This document shows, piece after piece, positions 1 to 7,973 of a stretch of DNA of 51,516 nt. The position numbers were made by a program, and so were the translations under genes. The stretch covers positions 1 through 51,516 of the forward strand of contig NZ_JADNJQ010000017.1 in NCBI RefSeq assembly GCF_015555045.1, given 5' to 3'. The stretch is from Collinsella aerofaciens. GTDB taxonomy: Bacteria > Actinomycetota > Coriobacteriia > Coriobacteriales > Coriobacteriaceae. The notes under the pieces were generated by a model that saw only the letters and a list, made by a program, of their open reading frames with translations, ran no database searches and was not told where the DNA came from. How positions within the stretch are numbered: position 1 is the stretch's first letter; every line of letters begins with the position of its first letter.

Positions 1-368
1 GCCGGCCGTAAGCCGCGGAAGCGACACCCACATTACCCGGCCGTGGCCCGGTCCGGGCCCGGCACATCTCTATCAGTCGTTCCCCGCGGCCCCTCCCGCC
101 CCGGCGGCAACACGTCCCGGGCCCTCTACGGGGCAGGGGCTGACGGCCGTCCGGGGCGGTCGGCCAGCGACCACCGGTACGGCTCAATCGTATAACCATG
201 CAACGGAAAAGAGCCGCCCTTTCGGACGACTCAAACTGTAATGGGGCTATTTTAGCTACCCCAATATGCAGGATTGATTTTACTTGCGGCTCATCGAAGT
301 CGCGGGCAGGGGGAGGGTGGCTAAAATAGCCTCGTCCCAAAAAGACTGCCTGCGCTTCATTTTGCTCG
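1..368. other. GC-rich non-coding window edge
   Basis: No supportable gene is visible. The first 180 bases are extremely GC-rich and full of short G/C self-complementary stretches, then composition returns to normal around 200. I looked for rRNA, tRNA, tmRNA, RNase P and SRP RNA hallmarks on both strands and did not recognise any. It may be the edge of a structured RNA or simply an intergenic block. The short open frames here are shadows. Confidence 0.4.
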
Positions 369-1025
369 TTAGCCTTCCTTCCGAACTTTTTGCAGGTAGC
401 GGTAGACGCTGGGCTCCGAGATGCCCAGCGCGGTGGCGGCGCAGGCCACGGCGCCCTTGAGCATAAACACCCCGTTGCCGTTGAGGTGGCGAATGACGTC
501 CACGCGGTCGCTCTGACCAAGCGAAGCTACATCCAGCCCGCGCGCGCTCAGCAGCTCGGCAATACTGCGGTCGATGAGCTCCTGCGTAGACTCCGAAAGA
601 CTTTCGACCTCGATAGACGCGGGCTCCGACTGCCTTGGCACAGCGTCGAAGCAGGCCATGAGCTGCTGAGCCATGGCGTTGATGGAGCGTATCGTGGAAA
701 GGTCGGTGTTGACGCAAAGCATGCCGACGATCTTGTTGTCCTCACGGATAAAGAACGTCGCCGACTCCAACGTCTTGCCACCGGCACCGCGCCCCTCGTA
801 GCCCGTAATAAACGGCAGGTCGCGATACTTGGCGTCGTGCATGATCTTGAGCGCCAGATCGGTGGCGGGACCGCCGACCTTGCGGCCGCTCACGATGCCG
901 TTGCGAATATCGACGATGGCGTGGTCGGGATCCGAGAAATCGTGCAGCACGATTTCGCTGTTTTTGCCGAGTATCTGCTCCAGGAAATCGACCATCGGCA
1001 AAAAACGACGTACGGTCTCGTTCAC
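369..1025 (-). CDS. DauR/YheO-family transcriptional regulator (PAS-like + HTH)
   Basis: A 218-residue DNA-binding regulator. The N-terminal two thirds look like the YheO/DauR PAS-like ligand-sensing domain (motifs EIVLHDFSDPDHAIVDI and GMLCVNTDLSTI). The C-terminus is a helix-turn-helix of the HTH_22 type, ending in ALGISEPSVYRYLQKVRK. I chose the GTG at 1025 because an AAAGGAG sits six bases upstream of it; the TTG at 1031 would abut the ribosome binding site. It is divergent from the purine permease, so it probably controls the permease or the following catabolic genes. A paralogue of similar length is at 22879-23532, divergent from ygeX. The family is known from D-arginine utilisation regulators, but the ligand here cannot be read from sequence. 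Confidence 0.85.
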   Translation of the reverse strand: MNETVRRFLPMVDFLEQILGKNSEIVLHDFSDPDHAIVDIRNGIVSGRKVGGPATDLALKIMHDAKYRDLPFITGYEGRGAGGKTLESATFFIREDNKIVGMLCVNTDLSTIRSINAMAQQLMACFDAVPRQSEPASIEVESLSESTQELIDRSIAELLSARGLDVASLGQSDRVDVIRHLNGNGVFMLKGAVACAATALGISEPSVYRYLQKVRKEG

Positions 1026-1218
1026 GGGCAACTCCTTTGGGTTCTATCGAAGTGTTCATAACAATTTTTTATCATGGTAACACGCTGCTCATCATCTCGT
1101 ATATCCGCAGGTACATTGCGTAATACAGACGAACGGTAGGAATTTGGCGGTAAACGGTTGACCAAAAGAAAAGTTAGATGTTATTTTGACCAGACACTTT
1201 CCTGACCTGCGGAAATGC

Positions 1219-1248
1219 GTTATCTCAGCTGAAGAATAGTCTGATAAC
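1219..1248. promoter_or_regulatory. inverted repeat in divergent control region
   Basis: GTTATCTCAG at 1219-1228 and CTGATAAC at 1241-1248 form an imperfect inverted repeat in the 350-bp gap between the divergent regulator and the permease. It is followed by TAACAAAAAATTATTATTG. A TAACAAA core also occurs twice in front of ygeX next to the paralogous regulator. It is a candidate operator for the adjacent regulator. Confidence 0.35.
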
Positions 1249-1257
1249 AAAAAATTA

Positions 1258-1286
1258 TTATTGAGAATGAGAATCATCTTTAATAC
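1258..1286 (+). promoter_or_regulatory. candidate permease promoter overlapping a Fur-like box
   Basis: TTATTG (1258-1263) and TAATAC (1281-1286) are separated by 17 bases and make a plausible if weak promoter. The spacer is almost exactly GAGAATGAGAATCATCTTT (1263-1281), which matches the classical Fur-box consensus at about 15 of 19 positions. Overlap of box and promoter elements is the usual geometry for repression. Whether a Fur-type protein acts here is inference. Confidence 0.4.
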
Positions 1287-1376
1287 GATAAGCAACGAAG
1301 GCACAACCTCAACCCCGCACTGCGTCACAATAGAGCGTTAGATGCGAAAACAACTACTTCGAGGATTGGTGGTCAA

Positions 1377-2771
1377 ATGACCCAGGAGACGGTTACGAAC
1401 GGCACTGAAGCCCTGTTCACTCGCGAAGGCATGCCGCCCGTTAAGGAAATGATCCCGTGTGCCCTTCAGCACGTACTGGCATCGTTTGCCGGCATCATTA
1501 CACCGGCGGTCATCATGGCCGGCGTCTACGGCTTTAATAGCCAGCAGAGCACCGACATCATTCAGGTTGCGCTCATTCTTTCGGCAATCGACACGGCCCT
1601 TCAGGCCTTCGCTCCCTTCCGTCGTATCGGCGGCGGCCTGCCCATCGTCATGGGCGTTTCGTTCGCGTTTCTGCCGGCCCTGCAGGCCATGGGCGCCTCG
1701 GGCTTTAGTTTTGGCGCGCTGCTGGGCGGCGAGATTGTCGGCGGTGCCGTCGCGGTCCTCTTTGGTCTGGCCTACAGCAAGATCAAGTGGCTGTTCCCGC
1801 CCGTCGTGACCGGTACGGTCATCTTCTCCATTGGCGTCTCTCTCTATCCCACGGCCGTTAAGTACATGGCCGGCGGTATGGGTACGCCGCTGTGGGGCAC
1901 CCCTCAGGCATGGTGCGTCGCTCTTATCACCTTCGCCGTCGTCTTTGCGCTCGCCAACTTTGGCAAGGGCACGCTCAAGCTGGGCTCCGTATTCTTTGGC
2001 ATGATCGTTGGCATGATCGTCTCCATCCCCTTTGGCATGATCGACTTCTCCAGCGTCGCCACCGCCCAGGTCTTCGCCCTTCCCAAGCTCATGCCCTACG
2101 CGCTCGAGTTTGATCCCGAGGTCTGCATTACCCTCGCCGTCGTGTTCCCCATGGTCGCCATCCAGGTTATCGGCGACGTCTCCGCTGCCTGCCTTGGTTC
2201 CATCGACCGTATGCCCACCGAGCGCGAGCTCTCCGGCGCTATCGTGTCTCAGGGCCTCACCTCTATGGTCGGCGGCCTGCTGGGCGGTCTTCCCACCAGC
2301 GCCCTTGGCCAGAACGTGGGCATCATCTGCTCCAACAAGGTCGTCAACAAGTGGGTCTTTGTGATCATCGCGGCCGTCTTTGCCATCGCCGGTCTGTTCC
2401 CGCAGCTCTCTGCCGTCCTTTCCGCTATCCCGCAGCCCGTCATCGGCGGCGCGACCGTCGGCGTCTTTGGCACCATCACCATGAACGGTGTGCGCATGTT
2501 CACCCGCGAGGGCCTCACGCAGCGCACCACCACCATCGTCGGCACCTCTGTTGTCTTTGGCCTGGGTATCTGGATGGCCAGCGGTTGCCTTGCCGGCGAG
2601 GGCATGCCCACCTGGGTGTCCACCGTCATCGGCTCCAACGCCGTGACCCCCACCGCCATCATGGCCATTGTCCTTAACCTGATCCTTCCGCAGACGCCGG
2701 TCGTGGCTCAGCACATCGATGCTGCCAAGGACGCTGCCGTGGATCTGGTCTTGCCCGAGAGCAAGAAGTAA
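1377..2771 (+). CDS. NCS2-family purine (xanthine/urate/uracil-type) permease
   Basis: A 464-residue polytopic membrane protein of the nucleobase:cation symporter-2 family, with alternating hydrophobic segments compatible with 12-14 helices. The family signature QN-x-G is present at Q312-N313-V314-G315 and is followed by IICSNK, so the Thr usual in that motif is Asn320. Family members import xanthine, urate, uracil or related bases with H+ or Na+. The context (ssnA, ygfK, xdh downstream) argues for a purine such as xanthine or urate rather than uracil. The start at 1377 follows a GAGG-containing leader. It is the first gene of the rightward purine block, and a strong hairpin separates it from ssnA. 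Confidence 0.85.
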   Translation: MTQETVTNGTEALFTREGMPPVKEMIPCALQHVLASFAGIITPAVIMAGVYGFNSQQSTDIIQVALILSAIDTALQAFAPFRRIGGGLPIVMGVSFAFLPALQAMGASGFSFGALLGGEIVGGAVAVLFGLAYSKIKWLFPPVVTGTVIFSIGVSLYPTAVKYMAGGMGTPLWGTPQAWCVALITFAVVFALANFGKGTLKLGSVFFGMIVGMIVSIPFGMIDFSSVATAQVFALPKLMPYALEFDPEVCITLAVVFPMVAIQVIGDVSAACLGSIDRMPTERELSGAIVSQGLTSMVGGLLGGLPTSALGQNVGIICSNKVVNKWVFVIIAAVFAIAGLFPQLSAVLSAIPQPVIGGATVGVFGTITMNGVRMFTREGLTQRTTTIVGTSVVFGLGIWMASGCLAGEGMPTWVSTVIGSNAVTPTAIMAIVLNLILPQTPVVAQHIDAAKDAAVDLVLPESKK

Positions 2772-2787
2772 CCAATTCGGTGCTATT

Positions 2788-2819
2788 CGTCGGCGGGCGC
2801 ATCGCCTCGTCCGCCGACG
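2788..2819 (+). terminator. hairpin after the permease gene
   Basis: CGTCGGCGG (2788-2796) and CCGCCGACG (2811-2819) form a perfect 9-bp stem with a 14-base loop. No T-run follows, so it may be an attenuating or RNA-processing hairpin rather than a classical terminator. A second small hairpin (CAAAGGG/CCCTTTG) lies around 2842-2860. Confidence 0.45.
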
Positions 2820-2966
2820 TCATGCGGTGCCAAGCCGCACTTCAAAGGGTTTGTCCCTTTGGTGAAGCGTTGACGGGAGAGGGCCCGTTTCCGGTGTAGG
2901 CCGGCGCTTCGCACTCCGCCATGTCAGAGGTGTCAAACCCCGCCCCTGATGTTGAAGGGAGCATTT

Positions 2967-4322
2967 ATGCTTCTGGTCGCTAACGGTTCCGTCTTTACCC
3001 GCAATGCTCAGGCCCCGTTCATTCCAAACGGTGCGGTCGCCATTGACGGAGATACGATCGTCGAAGTAGGTCCCGAGTGCGAGCTCAAGGCCAAGTACCC
3101 GGATGCCGAGTACGTCGATGCCCGGGGCAACCTCATCATGCCCGGACTCATCAACTGCCACACCCACATCTACTCGGGTCTGGCCCGCGGCCTCGCCATT
3201 AAGGGCTGCAACCCCACCAACTTCCTGGAGAATCTTGAGCAGCAGTGGTGGAAGATCGACGACAACCTGACGCTCGACGGCACCAAGGCCAGCGCCTATG
3301 CCACGATTCTGGATTCCATCCGCGATGGCGTTACCACGATCTTCGATCACCACGCGAGCTTCTGCGAGATTCCGGGCAGCCTCTTTACCATTAAGGACGC
3401 CGCTCAGGAGCTTGGCATGCGTTCGTGCCTGTGCTACGAGGTCTCCGACCGCCGCGGTCAGGAAAAATGTGACCAGGCCATTGCCGAGAACGCCGAGTTT
3501 GCCCAGTGGGCCGCCAAGGAGCGTCGCGATAACGACAACCACATGATCGCCGCAATGTTTGGCGGTCACGCCACCTTTACGCTGTCGGACGAGACCATGG
3601 ATAAGATGGCCGAGGCCAACAACGGCCTGACCGGTTTCCACATCCACGTGTGCGAGGGCATGAATGACGTGTGGGACTCCCGCCTCAACCGCGGCGGCAT
3701 CAGCCCCGTCGAGCGCCTGCTGCAGCACAACCTGCTCGGTCCCGACACCATGCTGGGTCACTGCATCCACGTGACGCCTGCCGAGATGGATATCGTCAAG
3801 GAGTCCGGCACCTGGCTGGTTAACAACCCCGAATCCAATATGGGCAACGCCGTGGGCTGCGCCCCCGTGCTCGAGTTCTTCCGCCGCGGCATCCCCGTGT
3901 GCATGGGCACCGACGCCTACACCCACGATATGCTCGAGAGCCTTAAGGTCTTCCTGATCATTCAGCGCCACAACGCCGCCATGCCCAACGTGGGCTGGTG
4001 CGAGGCCATGACGATGCTGTTTGAGAACAACGCCAAGATGGCGAGCAAGTACTTCGATCGCAAGCTCGGTGTGCTTGAGCCCGGCGCTGCCGCCGACGTC
4101 ATCGTCATGGACTACAAGCCCTTTACGCCGCTGAGCGAGGAGAACATCGACGGCCACATGCTCTTTGGCATGATGGGCAAAAACTGCCGTACCACCATCA
4201 TCAACGGCCGCGTCTTGTACAAGGATCGCGAGTTTGTCGGTATCGATGAGGACAAGATCAACGCGTGGACCATGGCCGAGTCCAAGAAGCTCTGGAGCAC
4301 GCTCAACGATCGCGCCTACTAA
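2967..4322 (+). CDS. ssnA: putative Zn-dependent aminohydrolase SsnA
   Basis: A 451-residue amidohydrolase-superfamily protein closely resembling SsnA of the purine/selenium clusters. Metal-site motifs are visible in order: CHTH near residue 63, GGHATF near 200, HIHVCEG near 225, GHCIH near 264 and the acidic GTDAYTH near 315. The family hydrolyses amino groups or cyclic amidines of purine-like rings; the exact substrate of SsnA is not settled by the sequence. I chose the ATG at 2967 because GAAGGGAG lies just upstream; an in-frame ATG at 2949 precedes that site and has no ribosome binding site. It is followed at 148 bp by ygfK and very likely co-functions with it. Confidence 0.88.
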   Translation: MLLVANGSVFTRNAQAPFIPNGAVAIDGDTIVEVGPECELKAKYPDAEYVDARGNLIMPGLINCHTHIYSGLARGLAIKGCNPTNFLENLEQQWWKIDDNLTLDGTKASAYATILDSIRDGVTTIFDHHASFCEIPGSLFTIKDAAQELGMRSCLCYEVSDRRGQEKCDQAIAENAEFAQWAAKERRDNDNHMIAAMFGGHATFTLSDETMDKMAEANNGLTGFHIHVCEGMNDVWDSRLNRGGISPVERLLQHNLLGPDTMLGHCIHVTPAEMDIVKESGTWLVNNPESNMGNAVGCAPVLEFFRRGIPVCMGTDAYTHDMLESLKVFLIIQRHNAAMPNVGWCEAMTMLFENNAKMASKYFDRKLGVLEPGAAADVIVMDYKPFTPLSEENIDGHMLFGMMGKNCRTTIINGRVLYKDREFVGIDEDKINAWTMAESKKLWSTLNDRAY

Positions 4323-4337
4323 TTACAAGTAGATTCG

Positions 4338-4371
4338 CGCGCGTCGGATGTTTCGCCGCATCCGACGCGCG
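4338..4371. terminator. perfect 13-bp hairpin between ssnA and ygfK
   Basis: CGCGCGTCGGATG (4338-4350) pairs perfectly with CATCCGACGCGCG (4359-4371) around an 8-base loop. No T-run follows. It may reduce read-through into ygfK or protect the ssnA transcript end. Confidence 0.5.
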
Positions 4372-4470
4372 TATAGGCGACCTCCGCGGGGTCGCCGGCG
4401 CTGTGCTAGCGCTACACCGTATTTGCGCCCGCCGCGCGGTCTCGCCGGGCGTTACAGAGAGGAGCTCATT

Positions 4471-7470
4471 ATGAGCGACATCATGAGGCCGATCCCGTTT
4501 TCGCAGCTGATGAACTGGATCATCGAGGAGCACAAGACCCAGGGCGCCGTCTTTGGCGTGCGCAAGATGGTCACGACCAACCAGGAGGGCGCGCTTCCCA
4601 TTTTTGACGAGCGCATCGAGACTCCGTTTGGCCCGGCCGCCGGCCCCAACACGCAGCTGGCCCAGAACATCGTGGCATCCTACGTGGCCGGTTCCCGCTT
4701 CTTTGAGCTCAAGACCGTTCAGGTTATGGACGGCGAGGAGCTCTCCAAGTGTGTGAACAAGCCCTGCATCGTGGCGCAGGACGAGTGCTACAACTGCGAG
4801 TGGTCGACCGAGCTCGAGGTTCCGCAGGCCTTTGCCGAGTACGTGAAGGCATGGTTTGCCTGCCACCTGATCGCTCGCGAGTACGGCCTGGGCAGCCCGG
4901 ATGGTTTTGTCTTCAACATGTCCGTGGGTTATGACCTCGAGGGCATCAAGAGCCCCAAGGTCGATGCGTACATTGAGGGCATGAAGGACGCTAGCGGCTC
5001 CGAGGTTTGGAACGAGTGCCGCACGTGGGCGCTCGCTAACCTGGACAAGTTTGAGCATGTCGACGCCGCGTTTGTCGAGTCCATCCCGGCACGCGTTTCC
5101 AACTCCATCACCGAGTCCACCCTGCATGGCTGCCCGCCGGCGGAGATCGAGCGCATCGCGACCTATCTGATTACCGAGAAGGGTCTCAACACCTACATCA
5201 AGTGCAACCCCACGCTGCTGGGCTATGAGTTTGCCCGCCAGCGCCTCAACGAGCTGGGCTTTGACTACATCGTCTTCGATGACACGCACTTCCGCGAGGA
5301 CCTGCAGTGGGCCGATGCCGTGCCTATGTTCGAGCGCCTGATTGCCCTGTGCGCCGAGCGCGGCCTGGAGTTTGGCGTCAAGCTGACCAACACGTTCCCC
5401 GTCGACGTGACGAGGAACGAGCTGCCCTCCACCGAGATGTACATGTCCGGCCGTTCGCTGTTCTCGCTGACCATCGAGGCTGCCCGCCGCATTACCGAGC
5501 AGTTTGACGGCAAGCTGCGCATAAGCTACTCCGGCGGTGCCACGGTCTACAACATCCGCGCCCTGTACGATGCCGGCATTTGGCCCGTCACCCTGGCGAC
5601 CGACGTGCTCAAGCCCGGTGGCTACGAGCGCTTTAGCCAGATGGCCGGCGAGTTTACCGACCTGGATGGCAAGCCGTTCGCGGGCGTCTCGCTCGAGGCT
5701 GTGACCGCGATCCAGACCGACTCGCTCACCAACCCGCTCTACAAGAAGCCGCTGCGCCCGCTACCCGACCGCAAGGTTGCCGGCAAGAGCCCGCTTTCCG
5801 ACTGCTTTACCACGCCGTGCCGCACGAGCTGCCCCATCCAGCAGGATATTCCCGCCTACTTGGCGGCTGTTGACGAGGGCCGCTACGAGGACGCGCTCAA
5901 CATCATCATCGAGCGCAACGCCCTGCCGTTCATTACCGGCACTATCTGCCCGCATCCCTGCGGCCGTGCCTGCGAGCGTGCGTTCTACGAGCCCGAGGGC
6001 GCCCAGATCCGCGCCAGCAAGCTCAAGGCCGCCCGCGAGGCCATGACCGCCGTGCTGCCCAAGCTGCGCGCCCAGGCCATCGCCAACGACGGCGAGCGCA
6101 ACGTTGCCGTTATCGGCGGCGGCCCGGCCGGCCTGGCGACGGCGTTCTTCCTGACGCGCGCTGGCGTGCCCGTCACCATCTTCGAGGCCCGCGATTCGCT
6201 CGGCGGCGTGGTCCGTCACGTCATCCCCGAGTTCCGCATTGCGAGCGATGACATCTCCCACGATGCCGAGCTCTGCCTGGCCTTTGGTGCCAAGGTGCAG
6301 CTCAATGCCCGCGTGGAGTCCATTGACGAGCTCAAGGCCCAGGGCTTTACCGACGTGGTCGTGGCCACCGGCGCCTGGATGCCCGGCTCTGCGGGCCTGG
6401 GCGAGGATGCCGAGCTCGACGTGCTGGAGTTCCTCGAGGCCGCCAAGAGGGGCGAGAAGCTCGAGCTGGGCGAGGACGTCGTGGTCATTGGCGCCGGCAA
6501 CACCGCCATGGATGCGGCTCGCGTGGCCAAGCGCCTGGCTGGCGTGAAGAACGTGCACCTGGTGTATCGCCGCACCAAGAAGCAGATGCCCGCCGACGAG
6601 GAAGAGCTTGATCTTGCTCTTGCCGATGGTGTTGAGTTCTGCGAGCTGCTGACCCCCAAGGCGCTTAACGGCGCCGTGCTGACCTGCGACGTCATGGAGC
6701 TTGGCGAGCCGGATGCAAGCGGCCGTCGCAGCCCCGTCGCCACGGGCGAGACCGTCGAGCTTTCCGCCACCACGGTGATCTGCGCCGTGGGCGAGGGCAT
6801 CGATGCCAGCCTGTACGATGCCGCGGGCGTTGAGCACGACCGTCGCGGCCGCCTTGCCGCCACCTCCACTGGCGTCGAGGGCGTCTGGGCTGCCGGCGAC
6901 TGCCGTCGCGGTCCTGCCACCGTGGTCGAGGCTATCGCCGATGCTGCCGAGGTCGCCCGTGCCATCGCCGGTGTGGACTTTAACAAGTACGCCGACCAGA
7001 ATGCTCAGGCCGGTCGCGAGGACACCTGCTACGAGCGCAAGGGGTCGCTGTGCCGCGACAAGCGCAACTGCACCAAAACCCGCTGCCTGGGCTGCGGCTC
7101 GGTGTGCGAGGTCTGCTGCGATGTGTGCCCCAACCGCGCCAACGTTGCCATTAAGGTGCCGGGTCTCGCCAAGCATCAGGTCGTCCACGTCGACGGCATG
7201 TGCAACGAGTGCGGCAACTGCGCTGTGTTCTGCCCCTACCAGGAGGGCCGTCCCTACAAGGACAAGCTCACCCTGTTCTGGAGCGAGCAGGACATGGAGA
7301 ACTCCGAGAACGAGGGCTTCCTGGCTGTGGACGAGGACCACTTTAAGGTCCGCGTCGCCGGCACGGTCCGCACCGTCTCGGTCGATGCCGTCAACACCGG
7401 CCTTCCCGAGGCCGTCCGCCTGACCATCAGGGCTGTGCGCGACAACTATCCGTATCTCCTTAAGAAATAG
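4471..7470 (+). CDS. ygfK: putative selenate-reductase-type Fe-S/FAD oxidoreductase YgfK
   Basis: A 999-residue multidomain redox protein. The N-terminal ~440 residues resemble a dihydropyrimidine-dehydrogenase/dihydroorotate-dehydrogenase-like flavin barrel. A GltD-type module follows: a Cys-rich Fe-S segment beginning CRTSCPIQQDIPAYL near 449, an FAD-binding GGGPAGLA near 547, an NAD(P)-binding GAGNTAMDAARVAKRL, and GVWAAGDCRRGPATV. The C-terminus has CLGCGSVCEVCCDVCP near 871 and CNECGNCAVFCP near 911, i.e. 4Fe-4S sites. The size matches E. coli YgfK (about 1030 residues). I chose the ATG at 4471 because GAGAGGAG is 7 bases upstream; the frame is open further upstream through non-coding sequence. 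It runs 11 bp ahead of the ferredoxin gene, so it is probably the electron-handling partner of the hydroxylase. Confidence 0.9.
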   Translation: MSDIMRPIPFSQLMNWIIEEHKTQGAVFGVRKMVTTNQEGALPIFDERIETPFGPAAGPNTQLAQNIVASYVAGSRFFELKTVQVMDGEELSKCVNKPCIVAQDECYNCEWSTELEVPQAFAEYVKAWFACHLIAREYGLGSPDGFVFNMSVGYDLEGIKSPKVDAYIEGMKDASGSEVWNECRTWALANLDKFEHVDAAFVESIPARVSNSITESTLHGCPPAEIERIATYLITEKGLNTYIKCNPTLLGYEFARQRLNELGFDYIVFDDTHFREDLQWADAVPMFERLIALCAERGLEFGVKLTNTFPVDVTRNELPSTEMYMSGRSLFSLTIEAARRITEQFDGKLRISYSGGATVYNIRALYDAGIWPVTLATDVLKPGGYERFSQMAGEFTDLDGKPFAGVSLEAVTAIQTDSLTNPLYKKPLRPLPDRKVAGKSPLSDCFTTPCRTSCPIQQDIPAYLAAVDEGRYEDALNIIIERNALPFITGTICPHPCGRACERAFYEPEGAQIRASKLKAAREAMTAVLPKLRAQAIANDGERNVAVIGGGPAGLATAFFLTRAGVPVTIFEARDSLGGVVRHVIPEFRIASDDISHDAELCLAFGAKVQLNARVESIDELKAQGFTDVVVATGAWMPGSAGLGEDAELDVLEFLEAAKRGEKLELGEDVVVIGAGNTAMDAARVAKRLAGVKNVHLVYRRTKKQMPADEEELDLALADGVEFCELLTPKALNGAVLTCDVMELGEPDASGRRSPVATGETVELSATTVICAVGEGIDASLYDAAGVEHDRRGRLAATSTGVEGVWAAGDCRRGPATVVEAIADAAEVARAIAGVDFNKYADQNAQAGREDTCYERKGSLCRDKRNCTKTRCLGCGSVCEVCCDVCPNRANVAIKVPGLAKHQVVHVDGMCNECGNCAVFCPYQEGRPYKDKLTLFWSEQDMENSENEGFLAVDEDHFKVRVAGTVRTVSVDAVNTGLPEAVRLTIRAVRDNYPYLLKK

Positions 7471-7481
7471 GCGAGTCTCTT

Positions 7482-7961
7482 ATGGCCAAATCCATTCAAC
7501 ATAACGTGGCCTACGTTGCCTGCGGAAGCGGTTGCGCCTCCGCAGGCGGCGACGCCCGCTGCAGCGAAGGCTGCATTGGCTGTGGCGCCTGCGTCACGGC
7601 CTGCCCCCACGGCGCCATTGCGCTGGTCGATGGCATCGCCCGCGTGGACCGCTCCAAGTGCACGGGCTGTGGCCTGTGCGGCGTGGCGTGCCCGCAGCGC
7701 GTGATTGCCTTCGTCCCCGGCTACCAGAACATTCTGGTGCGCTGCAACAACACCGATAAGGGTGCCATTGCGCGCAAGGTCTGCGACACGAGCTGTATCG
7801 GTTGCGGTATGTGCGCCAAAAAGTGCCCTGCCGGCGCTATCCGCATCGAGGACAACTGCGCCCATATCGACGGCGTGGACTGCCTGTCGTGCGGCATGTG
7901 CGCCGTCGTCTGCCCGCATGGCGCCATCCACGACCGCACCGGCATCGCCGCCGGCGTGTAG
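7482..7961 (+). CDS. four-motif 4Fe-4S ferredoxin-like electron carrier
   Basis: A 159-residue cytoplasmic iron-sulfur protein. Four complete CxxCxxCxxxCP motifs are visible at Cys31/34/37/41, 60/63/66/70, 105/108/111/115 and 134/137/140/144, so it could carry up to four [4Fe-4S] clusters. An extra CGSGC lies at 14-18. This resembles a duplicated two-cluster ferredoxin or the RnfB C-terminal ferredoxin unit. It sits 11 bp after ygfK and 12 bp before the molybdenum hydroxylase. It therefore most likely shuttles electrons between the two, in place of the FAD subunit that many xanthine dehydrogenases use and that is absent here. The partner assignment is inference. Confidence 0.85.
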   Translation: MAKSIQHNVAYVACGSGCASAGGDARCSEGCIGCGACVTACPHGAIALVDGIARVDRSKCTGCGLCGVACPQRVIAFVPGYQNILVRCNNTDKGAIARKVCDTSCIGCGMCAKKCPAGAIRIEDNCAHIDGVDCLSCGMCAVVCPHGAIHDRTGIAAGV

Positions 7962-7973
7962 AAGGGAATCACC

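Noticed and set aside
1338-2714. 458-residue reverse-strand open frame opposite the permease
   Set aside because: Low-complexity Asp/Gly/His composition typical of an antisense shadow of a GC-rich membrane-protein gene.
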